From: Morinoia aosen
Taxonomy: Eukaryota > Arthropoda > Malacostraca > Amphipoda > Talitridae
Assembly: GCA_030386875.1 (NCBI GenBank)
Contig: CM059579.1
Location: 93,692,383 to 93,756,382, forward strand
DNA: 64,000 nucleotides
Direction of reading: 5' to 3'
Positions 21,275 to 32,354 of this stretch are shown one piece after another; position 1 is the first letter of the stretch; each line of letters starts with the position of its first letter. The notes under the pieces are model-generated. The model was given only the letters and a program-made list of their open reading frames with translations, ran no database searches and had not been told where the DNA came from. The translations under genes and the position numbers were made by a program.

Positions 21275-23695
21275 CAGGGCTTCCACGAGTGCGAAAGTTC
21301 CTACCCTAAAACTTTGTTCAAGATTACCCTAAAAATGCATAAATTACCCTTAAATGTCAAATAAGCCCATTGCTGGTATTAAATGAAAATATTCAATGTT
21401 TCCATGTTTATATGTGTAGAAATGACACGACATCAGGGACATGCGGGTATAAGAAAATGCAATTCTCTGACTTCAAGGAGTCAAATGTGTCACGATACGT
21501 GCAACATTTTATTTTGCTTTCACTATAGTTTGTCTTATTTGTATGTTTACCTAGTTACAAGCTCTGTTCAATGAACGTAAAGTATGAGGCCAGGCGATCT
21601 ACTCTTGACTATCAGAGAGAAGCAAAGACAAAGTAAGAGGAAATGAACGACTCGAAACATTTATTTATGGAACACAACACAAATACAGTTCCAAAATTTT
21701 TGTGCAATAAATTAGAGGAATTTAGATGTGAAATAAGTTCATATACACCCTAATTCTCGGTGCAATTGCAAAGAACGGGGCAAAGAATGTAATGCACTAT
21801 ATGAAGAATAATTATTATAACTTTCCTAAAACTTTTGCAATCAGTATACTCAATTGGTTCGAATTTAGCTGCGGATAGAGTTGATTTACGTTGAGTAAGG
21901 CGAAGCAGATGTTGCTCAAGGTTCAAAGTTAGCCCCATTGAATTTCAAATAAGAGTCTCGTTGCAATTAAGAATCTCGGCCCATGGCCGGATTATTTTTC
22001 GACAAATGCCCACATGTCAAAAAATCCAAAAGCCTACAGTCGAGTACTTGTAGCTCCCCCAAGAATTGAAGTCTTACGTTAATAAGCCCTAGTGCCATGA
22101 ATAATGGAAGAAAAACCTTGATTTCTATCTCACAAGCTTTTTTATTCACTGCCAATTTCTGTATTTCCACCAAGCCCACATTTATTCTATGAAACCGAAA
22201 ATTCATTTTTTTTAACAAAGAAGCAGAAGAATGTTTGGGTCCCATCATAACGTAAGTCGTGTCTGAACAGAACCCTACAATGTCGCTCAATTTAATATTT
22301 TCATCACTGAAATCCTTTTTATGAGTAGTAAATAATCCATTGGCTGTGTTATCCTATTTTTCAACAAGATCAACAAAGGAGCTCTTAATTGGACTCTCAC
22401 TCCATTATTGGACGATGACTCCGAGCTGTTTAGCTTTACTGCGATCAGTTGTTCCATCAAGGATTACAGAATATAAACTTCATTAAGAACAACGGCAAGA
22501 TCACTTAGTAGACGTTTACTTAACCATTGTCTAATTATGTTTGAAGCTCTTTGTTTCCCTAAGCTTACTTCCTTTGAGAAACATTTGTTTCAGTAGTAAT
22601 GAAATAGGCAAATCATTCTGAGAAAGATTGCCACATATCGGTAATTCAATTTTTATACCTGACTTCTCAATTGGATTGTGTGATAAAATGAACAGAGTTA
22701 TAGTTTGTGTTTTCCCTCTCTGCACTGAGAGACTTATGGCGTTGAGTGTTAGCATGAAGAATAATCTCAGATTTACCAAGCGTAATGATGGTTGAGCATA
22801 TAGTACAATATACCGTATCCTTAGTTGTGGTATATGGCTTAGACTTTTCTAACCAGCTTGAAACATTTGTTCACTTCTCTATCCTTCCTTCCCTTTTCGT
22901 GAAAAGGGCTTAACAGACGATAAAATTTGACTTTCCTTCATGGGTGGTGTAGCAGCTTCATCGTACACAGGATCTATTTAATAATAGCAATTTGCCGAAA
23001 CGCAAATAACCAAATATTTTGTCACGATGCAATACTGCTCGTAACAGTACCTGACAGTAATTGCACTCGACAGAAACGAAACTGCCTACTCTCGGCACGG
23101 GGAGTGTCGTTCTGTACACGTTATATAGCTGTCTAATTCCAGTAAACGACGATGACCGATGTATTGGTGTAAATCTTGATACATTACCGAGTTAGTTATG
23201 TAAGGCAAGAAAATGTAAAATTCCAAACATTATATCAAGTTGCATATCACTTTAGTTATTGTAATTACTCTCAATTAACCAAAGTATTATTTGTGCAGCA
23301 AATCTGGCCTCATTAGACTGAAGAGAGATCTGAGTTCTGAGAGATCTGCAGCGATATGCACAGCAATTTGCACCTTATCGTAATGTGCAATAAAGACTAA
23401 ATTAATGGCGAGTTCGGGCAAGTTTGTTCCAAATGTAACTCTTATTGAACATTTTCACAAATACTTCGGTAGCGTGCTTCCACAATGTACCTTACACAAG
23501 GTATATTGTAGTACTTGAGAGCAAACTTCATATTGGTAATGAAAACAGGCAATATCCCTACAATTTTGTTGCACTACCCCCGACAGAAGTCGAATTGCCC
23601 TAAAAATCATGTAATTTTGCTTTACCCTAAACTCTACCCTAGACCACATCTGATTACCCTAAAATAGGGTATTCTACCCTTAAGTGGAAGCACTG
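21275..23695 (-). mobile_element. hAT element, 2.4 kb, with 8-bp TSD
   Basis: Ends CAGGGCTTCCAC and GTGGAAGCACTG (one mismatch) are flanked by perfect TGAGGTGG duplications (21267-21274 and 23696-23703). TACCCTAAAA-like subterminal motifs occur near both ends. Inside, minus-strand transposase remnants are visible. Confidence 0.9.
21750..22779 (-). pseudogene. Decayed hAT transposase
   Basis: On minus, SDIVGFCSDTTYVMMG followed by SSASLLKK (about 22290-22200) matches the hAT catalytic-domain block around the second Asp (form: IVGFxSDxxxVMMG). Other short frames at 22531-22779 and 21750-21938 fit the same relic, but frames are broken and no single ORF remains. Confidence 0.7.
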
Positions 23696-24175
23696 TGAGG
23701 TGGGGTTGTAAGGAAGGTGGGTGGAGCCAACTTCAGCCAAGCGTCTGTGGTTGGCTCAGAATTATGACGTGTCGGGCATTGAGAGTGCCCGAGTGTTTCA
23801 ACTTTTGCAGCCAAATTGAGCCCGATCGGAGTGCGCTATGCTCCCTCCATATATCCTAGCTCCATGCGTGACACTGACGTGGTGGCAAGGTTTGCAGTTT
23901 GCAGCCTGTCGCTCCAAAATTATCAAGCATGGCTCATCTGCCTCATACAGTCTGTGCCAACCTGAAATGAGCGTACAAACGCACGAATTCAGCACCAGTT
24001 CAGATATGTTTGCAGATATATTTGCGCGTGTGAGGGGGCCTTTAGACGCGTCTACGTAGACAACGCTAGACAGGTCTCAGAGACCAAAATCGCGCAACAT
24101 GTCTACAAGTGAGTACACGGCTTTAGAAACCCTATCTGCGTTAGGGCGAGAGACAAAGATTCAGGTGATGCGATA

Positions 24176-24312
24176 GTGTGAGTGCTGTGTGGCTGATGTG
24201 TGGCTGTTGTGTGGCGGCTGTGTGGCTGTTGTGTGGCTGCTGTGTGGCGGCTGTGTGGCTGCTGTGTGGCTGTTGTGTGGTGGCTGTGTGGCGGCTTTGT
24301 GGGGGCTGTGTG
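24176..24312. repeat. 11-bp minisatellite
   Basis: About 12 units of GTGTGGCTGCT with third-position-like variants (GTT, GCT, GCG, GTG). Confidence 0.9.
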
Positions 24313-24384
24313 CAAACATCAACACGAATAAATTTTATTCATTCTTCCTGCTTCCTGCAGCCGCCAGCTGCGACCTCCTGCTCA

Positions 24385-24462
24385 TTCTGCAACCCAACCA
24401 AGTCTCCACCACCTGTACCCCAACCAAGTCTCCACCACCTGCAACCCAACCATGTCTCTACT
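24385..24462. repeat. Three ancestral units of the 26-bp satellite
   Basis: Three 26-base units containing CTCCACCACCTG and CAACCCAACCAAG. They match the unit of the large array that starts 1.3 kb further on, with CCC where the array has ACA. Confidence 0.8.
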
Positions 24463-25735
24463 GCTATGATGTCCCCGTGTTGTCAGTTCATCGTTACGTT
24501 TCTCTCGTCGTTGACGTTTGAGTACGTGTTTTATGTCTTTTAATTGCTGCCGATATTTCTGTGATTTTAATTGTCGTGACATATTTTATTCGTAATCATT
24601 TATTCGTCACTTTCTTTTATTTTCTAGTCTTTATAAATCAAGGCAGCTGCCACCTGTCCGATACTCGGACAAACAATATTTATATTCATAAGACATGTTA
24701 ATTTTAAGATCTTAGGTAAGCATGGGCTCAGAGCGGAAGGCTTTTAATTATGTGCTTAGCCGTATTTCATGGCTTCGAACATTAATCATTCTTTTCTATG
24801 TTTTCTTTATCATCATCCTCATCATCGTCATCGTCACTCTTCCTAATTACGTAGGTAATTAAATAGACAAAAGATTTAGACATTCACTATTGACAAATAA
24901 AAGAAATCAAGTTAAATTGTTAATCGATTACATGTTGTATTCGCACGCCGCTGAATCCTACATACTTAGAAGTTCTGAAGGGGGAACATTAAACACATGG
25001 TGGATAAGGAAGGACACTTATCTGAAATCCGCCGGCCATTGTAGACAGGCTGGGCTTCCGTTGTCGGGCCACCATTTTGGATTGGCAGTTTAAAGTTACG
25101 GTTGATCGTATCCAGCAGAGGCTATTTTAGGTGTGAGTTATTCACGATTATATGAAGGCACGGAGGTTTTCATTAGCATCCAAAGGATATGGTTGATTAG
25201 TCATAATACTTTTTAAGAGGCAATTTAAGGCCCCAGTCCAACTGGACTGAGGTATCTAACGCTCGCGCTGGCTACGTCTTTGTCTTATGTCCTCTCGTGC
25301 GTGACTCCCTCGAGTCCTCGACCCTCGCCAGCAACCGCCTCGGCAACGCGACGATTTCAGATCCCAACTAGTAATAACGGTATCGCAAGATTTACATATG
25401 AACATAAGATATTTCCTAAAACAATTCAAATACATTGGTACTTACTTTTGCTAACATATTTATACTAATATTTCCCATAAAACACTATTAATATTAAGAA
25501 AACATTATACTACTTAACATGTTGGAGATCGTGGCATTTTCTGTTACCATTCCTTGTTTCATCGGCGTCCGATCGAAGTTTCTTCTCGAAGGTATAGATG
25601 ACATGACGTTTCTTCGTTGATTCTCAGATTTATATGGTTCTTTTAGAACTCTTATTTGAACAAAAGCGTAGGCCAATCGCTTCGTCAAATTCTTAACGTC
25701 ACTTCTCCTACAGTCATGTTTTTGAAATATGACAC
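24463..25735. other. Non-coding spacer between satellites
   Basis: No supported gene. A degenerate CATCATC run lies at about 24810-24840. Confidence 0.5.
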
Positions 25736-27350
25736 TACCGCCTGCAACACAACCAAGCCTCCACCGCCCGCAACACAACCAAGCCTCCACCGCCTGCAAC
25801 ACAACCAAGCCTCCACCGCCCGCAACACAACCAAGCCTCCACCGCCCGCAACACAACCAAGCCTCCACCGCCCGCAACACAACCAAGCCTCCACCGCCCG
25901 CAACACAACCAAGCCTCCACCGTCTGCAACACAACCAAGCCTCCACCGCCCGCAACAAAACCAAGCCTCCACCGCCTGCAACACAACCAAGCCTCCACCG
26001 CCTGCAACACAATCAAGCCTCCACCGCCTGCAACACAACCAAGCTTCCACCGCCCGCAACACAACCAAGCCTCCACCGCCCGCAACACAACCAAGCCTCC
26101 ACCGTCTGCAACACAACCAAGCCTCCACCGCCCGCAACAAAACCAAGCCTCCACCGCCTGCAACACAACCAAGCCTCCACCGCCCGCAACACAACCAAGC
26201 CTCCACCGCCCGCAACACAACCAAGCCTCCACCGCCCGCAACACAACCAAGCCTCCACCGTCTGCAACACAACCAAGCCTCCACCGCCCGCAACAAAACC
26301 AAGCCTCCACCGCCTGCAACACAATCAAGCCTCCACCGCCTGCAACACAATCAAGCCTCCACCGCCTGCAACACAATCAAGCTTCCACCGCCCGCAACAC
26401 AACCAAGCCTCCACCGCCCGCAACACAACCAAGCCTCCACCGCCCGCAACACAATCAAGCCTCCACCGCCCGCAACACAACCAAGCCTCCACCGCCCGCA
26501 ACAAAACCAAGCCTCCACCGCCTGCAACACAACCAAGCCTCCACCGCCTGCAACACAATCAAGCCTCATCCGCCTGCAACACAACCAAGCCTCCACCGCC
26601 CGCAACACAACCAAGCCTCCACCGCCCGCAACACAACCAAGCCTCCACCGCCCGCAACACAACCAAGCCTCCACCGCCCGCAACACAACCAAGCCTCCAC
26701 CGCCTGCAACACAATCAAGCCTCCACCGCCCGCAACACAACCATGCCTCCACCGCCTGCAACACAACCAAGCCTCCACCGCGTGCAACACAACCAAGCCT
26801 CCACCGCCCGCAACACAACCAAGCCTCCACCGCCCGCAACACAACCAAGCCTCCACCGCCCGCAACACAACCAAGCCTCCACCGCTCGCAACACAATCAA
26901 GCCTCCACCGCCCGCAACACAACCAAGCCTCCACCGCCTGCAACACAACCAAGCCTCCACCGCCTGCAACACAATCAAGCCTCCACCGCCTGCAACACAA
27001 CCAAGCCTCCACCGCCCGCAACACAACCAAGCCTCCACCGCCCGCAACACAACCAAGCCTCCACCGCCCGCAACACAACCAAGCCTCCACCGCCCGCAAC
27101 ACAACCAAGCCTCCACCGCCTGCAACACAATCAAGCCTCCACCGCCCGCAACACAACCATGCCTCCACCGCCTGCAACACTACCAAGCCTCCACCGCGTG
27201 CAACACAACCAAGCCTCCATCGCCCGCAACACAACCAAGCCTCCACCGCCTGCAACACAATCAAGCCTCCACCGCCCGCAACACAACCAAGCCTCTACCG
27301 CCTGCAACACAACCAAGCCTCCGCCACCTGCAACACAACCAAGTCTACAC
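25736..27350. repeat. 26-bp satellite array, about 62 copies
   Basis: Unit CCTCCACCGCCCGCAACAC followed by AACCAAG, 26 bases, very homogeneous with a few recurring variants (TCTG, CCTG, AATCAAG, AACAAAA). The unit has no stop codon in any forward frame, so three overlapping long frames appear, each a 26-residue repeat shifted in phase (for example KPPPPATQPSLHRPQHNQAS). The minus strand also reads open through the array. I treat these as by-products, not genes. Confidence 0.95.
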
Positions 27351-27639
27351 AAAACTGCCGCCGCAGAACACACTCGAGACATGAACATGCAGTGACTATA
27401 CTTCAGTCACCCCTCAAAAGCTCATCTAGTAATTTCAGTGTTCAGTAATCTTAAAATGTAATGATGTAATTTCAATTTAACAAGTCTCGAGTTGTCATCT
27501 GGTTCACTAATGCGCATCACTTGTGGAGTATATGTAAGACCGCTACTTCTCTTCCCGCAATTGTAATGAACGACCGATGTAGCAAGAACAGGCCTGGCAA
27601 ATGATAACCCCAGAACCCTCACTGGGTCCTTACTCTGAT
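27351..27639. other. Non-coding spacer
   Basis: No feature seen beyond the last degenerate satellite unit. Confidence 0.4.
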
Positions 27640-28205
27640 GACCCCAGCGGGGTCACCGCCGGGCCGCACACACTCCAAACCCGCAGATTTGGACTCCGCC
27701 CACCCCTCTCCTTCCACCTCCGTGTTGCTACCGCACGTTGCCATTCGCGCCAATTATTTAACTATGTAGTACTTCCGAGGTTTATTAACCTATCTGTTCG
27801 TTATACATTTATTATTAATCACTGCATTATAGACACTACATGTATTTAGTAAGTGGATACTACAGCGGAATACCAAAGTTAACCTGTATTAAGTCATTAT
27901 AATAAGTTTTGACAACGACCGCTGGTGTTTGGATATTTGACCCTCCACTTCGGCACGCAAAAACAGTCATTTTTAAACTTTTTTAAGTTAACCTTAAACT
28001 AACTGAACTTGGCCTAACCTTACCCAACCTTAACTTAACCTAACCTAAATAAATTTAACCTAACATTTCTGTGGCTGCTCGGAGGTGGTGCTGTAGCTGC
28101 TTGGAGGTAGAGGGAGAGGGGTGGGCGGCGTCCAAATCTGCGGGTTTGGAGTGTGTGCCGCCGGGCCGATGCCACTACATTGCCGGCCCCTTACAAGTGG
28201 TGACC
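27640..28205. repeat. Inverted repeat with about 70-base arms
   Basis: Arms at about 27660-27722 and 28085-28160 share GCACACACTCCAAACCCGCA, then GATTTGGA, and CCGCCCACCCCTCTCC on opposite strands. Between them is an AACCT-rich tract (27995-28070). At 28185-28205, ACAAGTGGTGACCCCACACG resembles an LTR-element end plus primer-binding site. This may be a rearranged LTR or MITE fragment. Confidence 0.6.
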
Positions 28206-28880
28206 CCACACGAATAGCCAGCTCTTACAAACTTAAATGTTTCCTACGACATTCATCGCTGACTCGTTTGTAGTTGGAACTAGTACACACGGCCCGACAA
28301 AAATGTCCGTCAAGCAATTCCGTAGAATTACCAAACGCCGTTCAAGGGTCAATTTAGCTCTAGCTTCTCGTTGGCGAGCAGCATTGCTTCGTCTTGCTAT
28401 TTCGCGTTGTTCATCCGATCGTCTTCGGCGTTTTTCTTGCTGTCGAAGTCTTGCTACTTCTCCCTTGCGGTTAGACACATTTCTATCCATGGTGGCTTCT
28501 TTTGCAGGAATTTTATTCTGAAATGTCGTCTATTATCTCATCGAAGTTTTCAAGAACATCACAATTTCGAAAACAATAACTTAAGCTCCCAAATCTTGGG
28601 CCTTAATACTAAGTGGTAGCCAGGTTACTGGTCAAACGAATTTAAAACATTTCTTTTCGCATTATCAATTAAAAATATCAAAGCCACATGATGTATTTCA
28701 ACAGAGAAAGCTCAAAAAAAATTATATTTGTGAAAATAAGCCGATTGCGTATTTTGGTCACCATAATCCAAGTGAAAGGGAATTGAATCACCACAGAAAA
28801 ATAATGCAAAAAATTAATTTCCTGTTTTTATTAAGCTTTATCCTTGTTGCTATCAAAGCTATCGATTGTAGAAGAGTGTG
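28206..28880. other. Unassigned stretch
   Basis: No gene supported. A short Arg/Glu-rich minus-strand frame (28233-28490) has low-complexity composition and no recognisable domain. Confidence 0.4.
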
Positions 28881-28885
28881 ACACA

Positions 28886-28914
28886 CGGACGGACGGACGG
28901 ACGGGCGGACGGAC
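28886..28914. repeat. (GGAC)n microsatellite
   Basis: About seven GGAC units with one GGGC variant. Confidence 0.9.
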
Positions 28915-28969
28915 ACAGCTCTTTTTATAATAGTGATAGTGATTAGAAGGACACTTGAGAAATATACAC

Positions 28970-29262
28970 ACTTATGCCCCATGTTATTACTGAGAACAGG
29001 GTATTCAATCGTGTCCTGTGTTATTGCTGAGAGCAGGGTGTTCAATTGTGTCCTGTGTTATTGCTGAGAGCAGGGTGTTCAATAGTGCCCTATGTTATTA
29101 CTGAAAGCAGGGTGTTGAATTGTGCCTTATGTTATCACTGAAAGCAGGGCGTTGAATTGTGCCCTATGTTACTACTGAAAGCAGGGAATTGAAGAATTTT
29201 GCCCTATGTTATTGCTAGATGTAGGATTTTGCCTCATGTTATTACTGAAAGCTTTTCCTATG
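28970..29262. repeat. 37-bp minisatellite
   Basis: About eight units. Two exact unit starts (CCTGTGTTATTGCTGAGAGC) lie at 29015 and 29052, 37 bases apart. Divergence and length change increase toward both ends. Confidence 0.9.
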
Positions 29263-29419
29263 AATGCGTTTGTGGCATTTCTTTCATTATTGCGTACTTA
29301 TTACTTGGATTCACATACTCTATGCTTAATAAAACTTACAAACTTCCTCGGGTGGATACCAATATTGTATCTATGAAGATTAACGCTCCCAAGAGGAAAA
29401 TTAGTAATCCTGAAGGAAA

Positions 29420-30210
29420 AATTAGGTAGGCCTTCTTTTTGTTGAAATAGAAAGTTTTCTATTTTGGTAAGGATCATTTTTCCGGTAGACTACTGTCTTG
29501 TTTTTCAGAAGCTCTAACTTTCTTCTTCAATCGTTACCTTGTTTCATAACCTTCCTTCTTACCTTACTGTTCTTATGCACACGGGACCCTGTGCGGGGGA
29601 CACGCTAGTGCATAGATTCCGCGTTCCCCCAACTCCAAACTAAATGCATAACTATTCATCAATTCGTCCTGTCTTTGAACGTCTTCGTTGTGGTAAGGGA
29701 GGCTACAACTAACTTATAATCAATCGACCTACAAATTCCACAATTGCCTTTCCATGCTACGCTCGACAATTGACGCTGCGCTGTACCCCTGTGCGTTCAC
29801 CTAATAACTGGCTTTGTGTTGAAGACCTTTCCAAAACGATTTTTGTATCATTTTCTATTAAATAAAATGTTTTTATTTTTTTTTCATCAAAACTGAATAA
29901 AAGCTCGTTGAGCGTACAATGTCGCGCTAAACAATTTGTACAAATAATGTATGGCACCTACGCTTTTTATAGCGCCAGAGCGGCTACATTCATTGCATCC
30001 TTGGGGCAATATGAATCAAGATGTATGTTGAAGAAAAACTGATAAATGCTGAATACAGGATAGCAATGAACTCGAAAAAGAAGGTTGGTAGGAAAAAAAA
30101 GACCTACATATTATATTTCAACGAAAGTAAGGCCTCCCACTCCTCTAGCTCGGGACTTTGCGTGTTCCCTGGGAGCACTAATTCCTACACTAACATAGGC
30201 TACTTTTACA
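29420..30210. repeat. Dispersed repeat family, two inverted members
   Basis: 29425-29640 is the reverse complement of about 37015-37230 (shared on that strand: GAAAAAC(A) and GCGGAATCTA). A direct-orientation piece is at 30030-30135. Another copy is at about 37600-37790. No coding function seen. Confidence 0.55.
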
Positions 30211-30339
30211 ATTTTTCCACGTTGATCTGTAAAATACAAAATCAGTAAAAATCATATATGTCCGAGTTAAAAAAAAAGAATGGAAAAATCACTAAATTGG
30301 ACGTTGTGATTTAGAAGACATTCTCTCGGGTACAATTTC

Positions 30340-31201
30340 TTCATTCAAAATGCCGCACAGCTCTACAGGAGACCGGGACTTGATTTGTAAGTGCAACTAG
30401 TGCAATGCTTGTAACCCGGAAAAAGTAAAAGTGTTTACACACAGTTTATTCATAAAATATATAACATTGGGTGTTAAATGATTTTAACATTGAATATGGA
30501 TTTAAATAAGTTTATAGACTGCTGTTGCCCGGTTTGTGTGGGTGGAGGTATTGGAAATTGCCCTCCTGTGAACTTCATTGTTTGCTGCGGTGAGGCAGGA
30601 CAGGTGGCGCTTCAGTTGTGAGGCCTGGCACGCGATGTGGTGTGCACTATTGGGGAGCCGGGGACTTTTACAGTTACTGCTGTTAATAATATTGTAAAGT
30701 CTTTTTTGTGTAGATTGCGAACATCACTTTGGTAGAAGTACCAAAGCGGCAACTAAATAGTCTGACCACAGTTGTCAACTGATTATATATTATTCTTATT
30801 AGTATTAAGATCCTCAGTTTTCATTAACCCTTGGGTACCTACATGCCCATGGCAATAGCCGAGCCAAATGATTGAGAGAAAAGCACGAAAAAATGCGTTC
30901 CCTTCGTTGCGTGAATCTGATTTTGACAATGCATGTAGAAAGAAAAAAAAATTATTTACAAAAAAGATGATACCGAAAGCTCATCATGGGTTTTGAAAAT
31001 ATTTTAAAGCAAGGATCCTGCGTTGATACATATGAGTGTCGTAATACCCACGTCACTAGTTGAAACGAATGAGGGCAATGTATTCCTATTGTTGCTAAAT
31101 CTAGCTTTGGTAAAGCATGTAACTACATACATATAGAAAAGAAGTACAAGAAGTACAATTGGAAGACTAGTGCAAGACTTGTAACTAATAAAAGATGTGT
31201 A
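30340..31201. repeat. Long inverted repeat, left arm, outer part
   Basis: Reverse complement of 63301-63990 (matching 30340-31049) and of 57822-57978 (matching 31049-31201). It runs past the right edge of the window in the other arm. Contains no gene. Confidence 0.92.
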
Positions 31202-32301
31202 AAAAGCATTACAGGGACAAAACCATTTGACTTGATATCCACAACTGATTCGGCGACATAAATACCATTCGCGAGAATTGTCTTATTCATAATATACCTT
31301 CCGGGCTTAGCCTTTTTGACATACCCATTAATAACACGTAAACAATTCCTTGGCATTTCCACTGCTCCACAATGAACAACTATTTCTCGTCTTTTACTAT
31401 TTTTTAAACTTCTCGCATGTTCCTCAGTTTCTCTTATTTTCTTCGCATGCTGTTTATTTTTTACTTTCCCATTTTTTCCTCGCCCTGCCGTTGGGCCTGG
31501 GGTACCCCTCTCTTCTGCAGTATTTATCTCTAGGCCATTTTTATCGCCACTTTCTCGGCTCGCAATTTTTGATTCCCTCTGCTTCAGCAGATATTTCCTT
31601 ATTTTCCTCCTATTGGCAAGCATGTCAGCCATTAGACATTCTGGATTACTTATAGTATTGAAAAATATCTCTTTCCTATTTTGCTCGTTCAATTCCTGCA
31701 CATCATGAAACGGTACTTTTACGCCGTCGAGAACGATGAATCCTTCTTTAAAATTAATCACTGCATCTTGTAGAATATCCCTACCGAGGATTACATCATA
31801 TTTAAATTCGCCATCCTTCAAAATCAAAGCGCTAGTATTGATTTCTTTATTATTAGGCAGCGTAATACAAAGATCGAGTTCGCCTGATACCTGGCTTTTA
31901 GAATTTACACCCCTGATACTCAAGGCACTAGGCTTAATTCGCTCGTTTATGCCTTTTAAATTCCGGTAACTCACCAGACACCGGTCACTACCGCTGTCGA
32001 TGAGAGCGCTCATCAATTTGTTATCATTACGTAATATAATTGTAGGCTTCTTAGAACGCCGTAATGAAAATAAACCGTCGCTTTCCTTCCTTAAACGACC
32101 TTCCTTCATAATCGTCGCTGACAAACAAACTTCTACAGGTAGTTCAGAATTTGCACCTACATCAAGTTCTTGTTCACCTAGTAATTCGAATTTATTTTTA
32201 CACAGGAATAGCGGATCCACCTCTTCCGTCGACTTATTAATAGTATCTGGTTTCAACGCCACATCATTGGTAACGGGGATTGTAGCTGTATCCTCGGGCA
32301 C
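31123..32301 (-). pseudogene. pro: Gypsy aspartic protease, fused at its end to flanking DNA
   Basis: Residues 85-200 form a retropepsin: LMSALIDSGSDRCLVSYRNL holds the catalytic D-S-G triad, and YDVILGRDIL is the typical G-R-D/N block. Retropepsins cut the gag-pol polyprotein. A charged linker (KKIRETEEHARSLKNSKRRE) follows, then NGIYVAESVVDIKSNGFVPV, the usual lead-in to reverse transcriptase. At about 31201 the element stops and the last 26 residues are encoded by host sequence of the inverted-repeat arm. The reverse transcriptase, RNase H and integrase are missing. Confidence 0.85.
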
Positions 32302-32354
32302 TGGTAACTTCCTCTCTACACCAAGACTCTTTGAATTTTCCGATTTTTCTCCAT

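Larger units (their letters stand above)
20275..23865. mobile_element. 9-bp-TSD MITE family, copy interrupted by two insertions
   Basis: Ends CGTGGAGGTAGTATATG and ATATATCCTAGCTCCAT are flanked by perfect 9-base duplications GCGTGACAC (20266-20274 and 23866-23874). It contains another member of its own family (20406-20975) and a hAT (21275-23695). Subtracting both leaves about 600 bases, the family size. A 9-base duplication is typical of Mutator-like elements, but no transposase is present. Confidence 0.85.
19884..24044. mobile_element. Outer TIR element (TAAAGGCCCCCTCACACG ends)
   Basis: TAAAGGCCCCCTCACACG at 19884 is repeated in inverted orientation ending at 24044, an 18-base match, and some similarity continues inward (CAAATATRT). 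Without its nested insertions the element would be only about 570 bases, like a MITE. No target duplication is obvious, so the superfamily is unassigned. It was split by the 20275-23865 element. Confidence 0.6.

Noticed and set aside
23155..27350. CRISPR-like regular arrays
   Set aside because: Units are contiguous tandem repeats without unique spacers, in a eukaryotic genome.
25494..27388. Many long minus-strand frames rich in Trp, Cys and Gly
   Set aside because: They are reverse readings of the 26-bp satellite and have no independent coding signal.
25656..27395. A 579-residue Pro/His/Gln-rich frame on plus
   Set aside because: Produced by a stop-free 26-base unit; other frames are equally open, with no splice signals or homologous domain.
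27995..28070. Telomere-like CCTAACC tract
   Set aside because: Irregular units, internal position, inside an inverted repeat; not a (TTAGG)n array.
28233..28490. Arg/Glu-rich minus-strand frame resembling N-termini of Helitron-type proteins
   Set aside because: Only compositional similarity, no helicase or Rep motif nearby.
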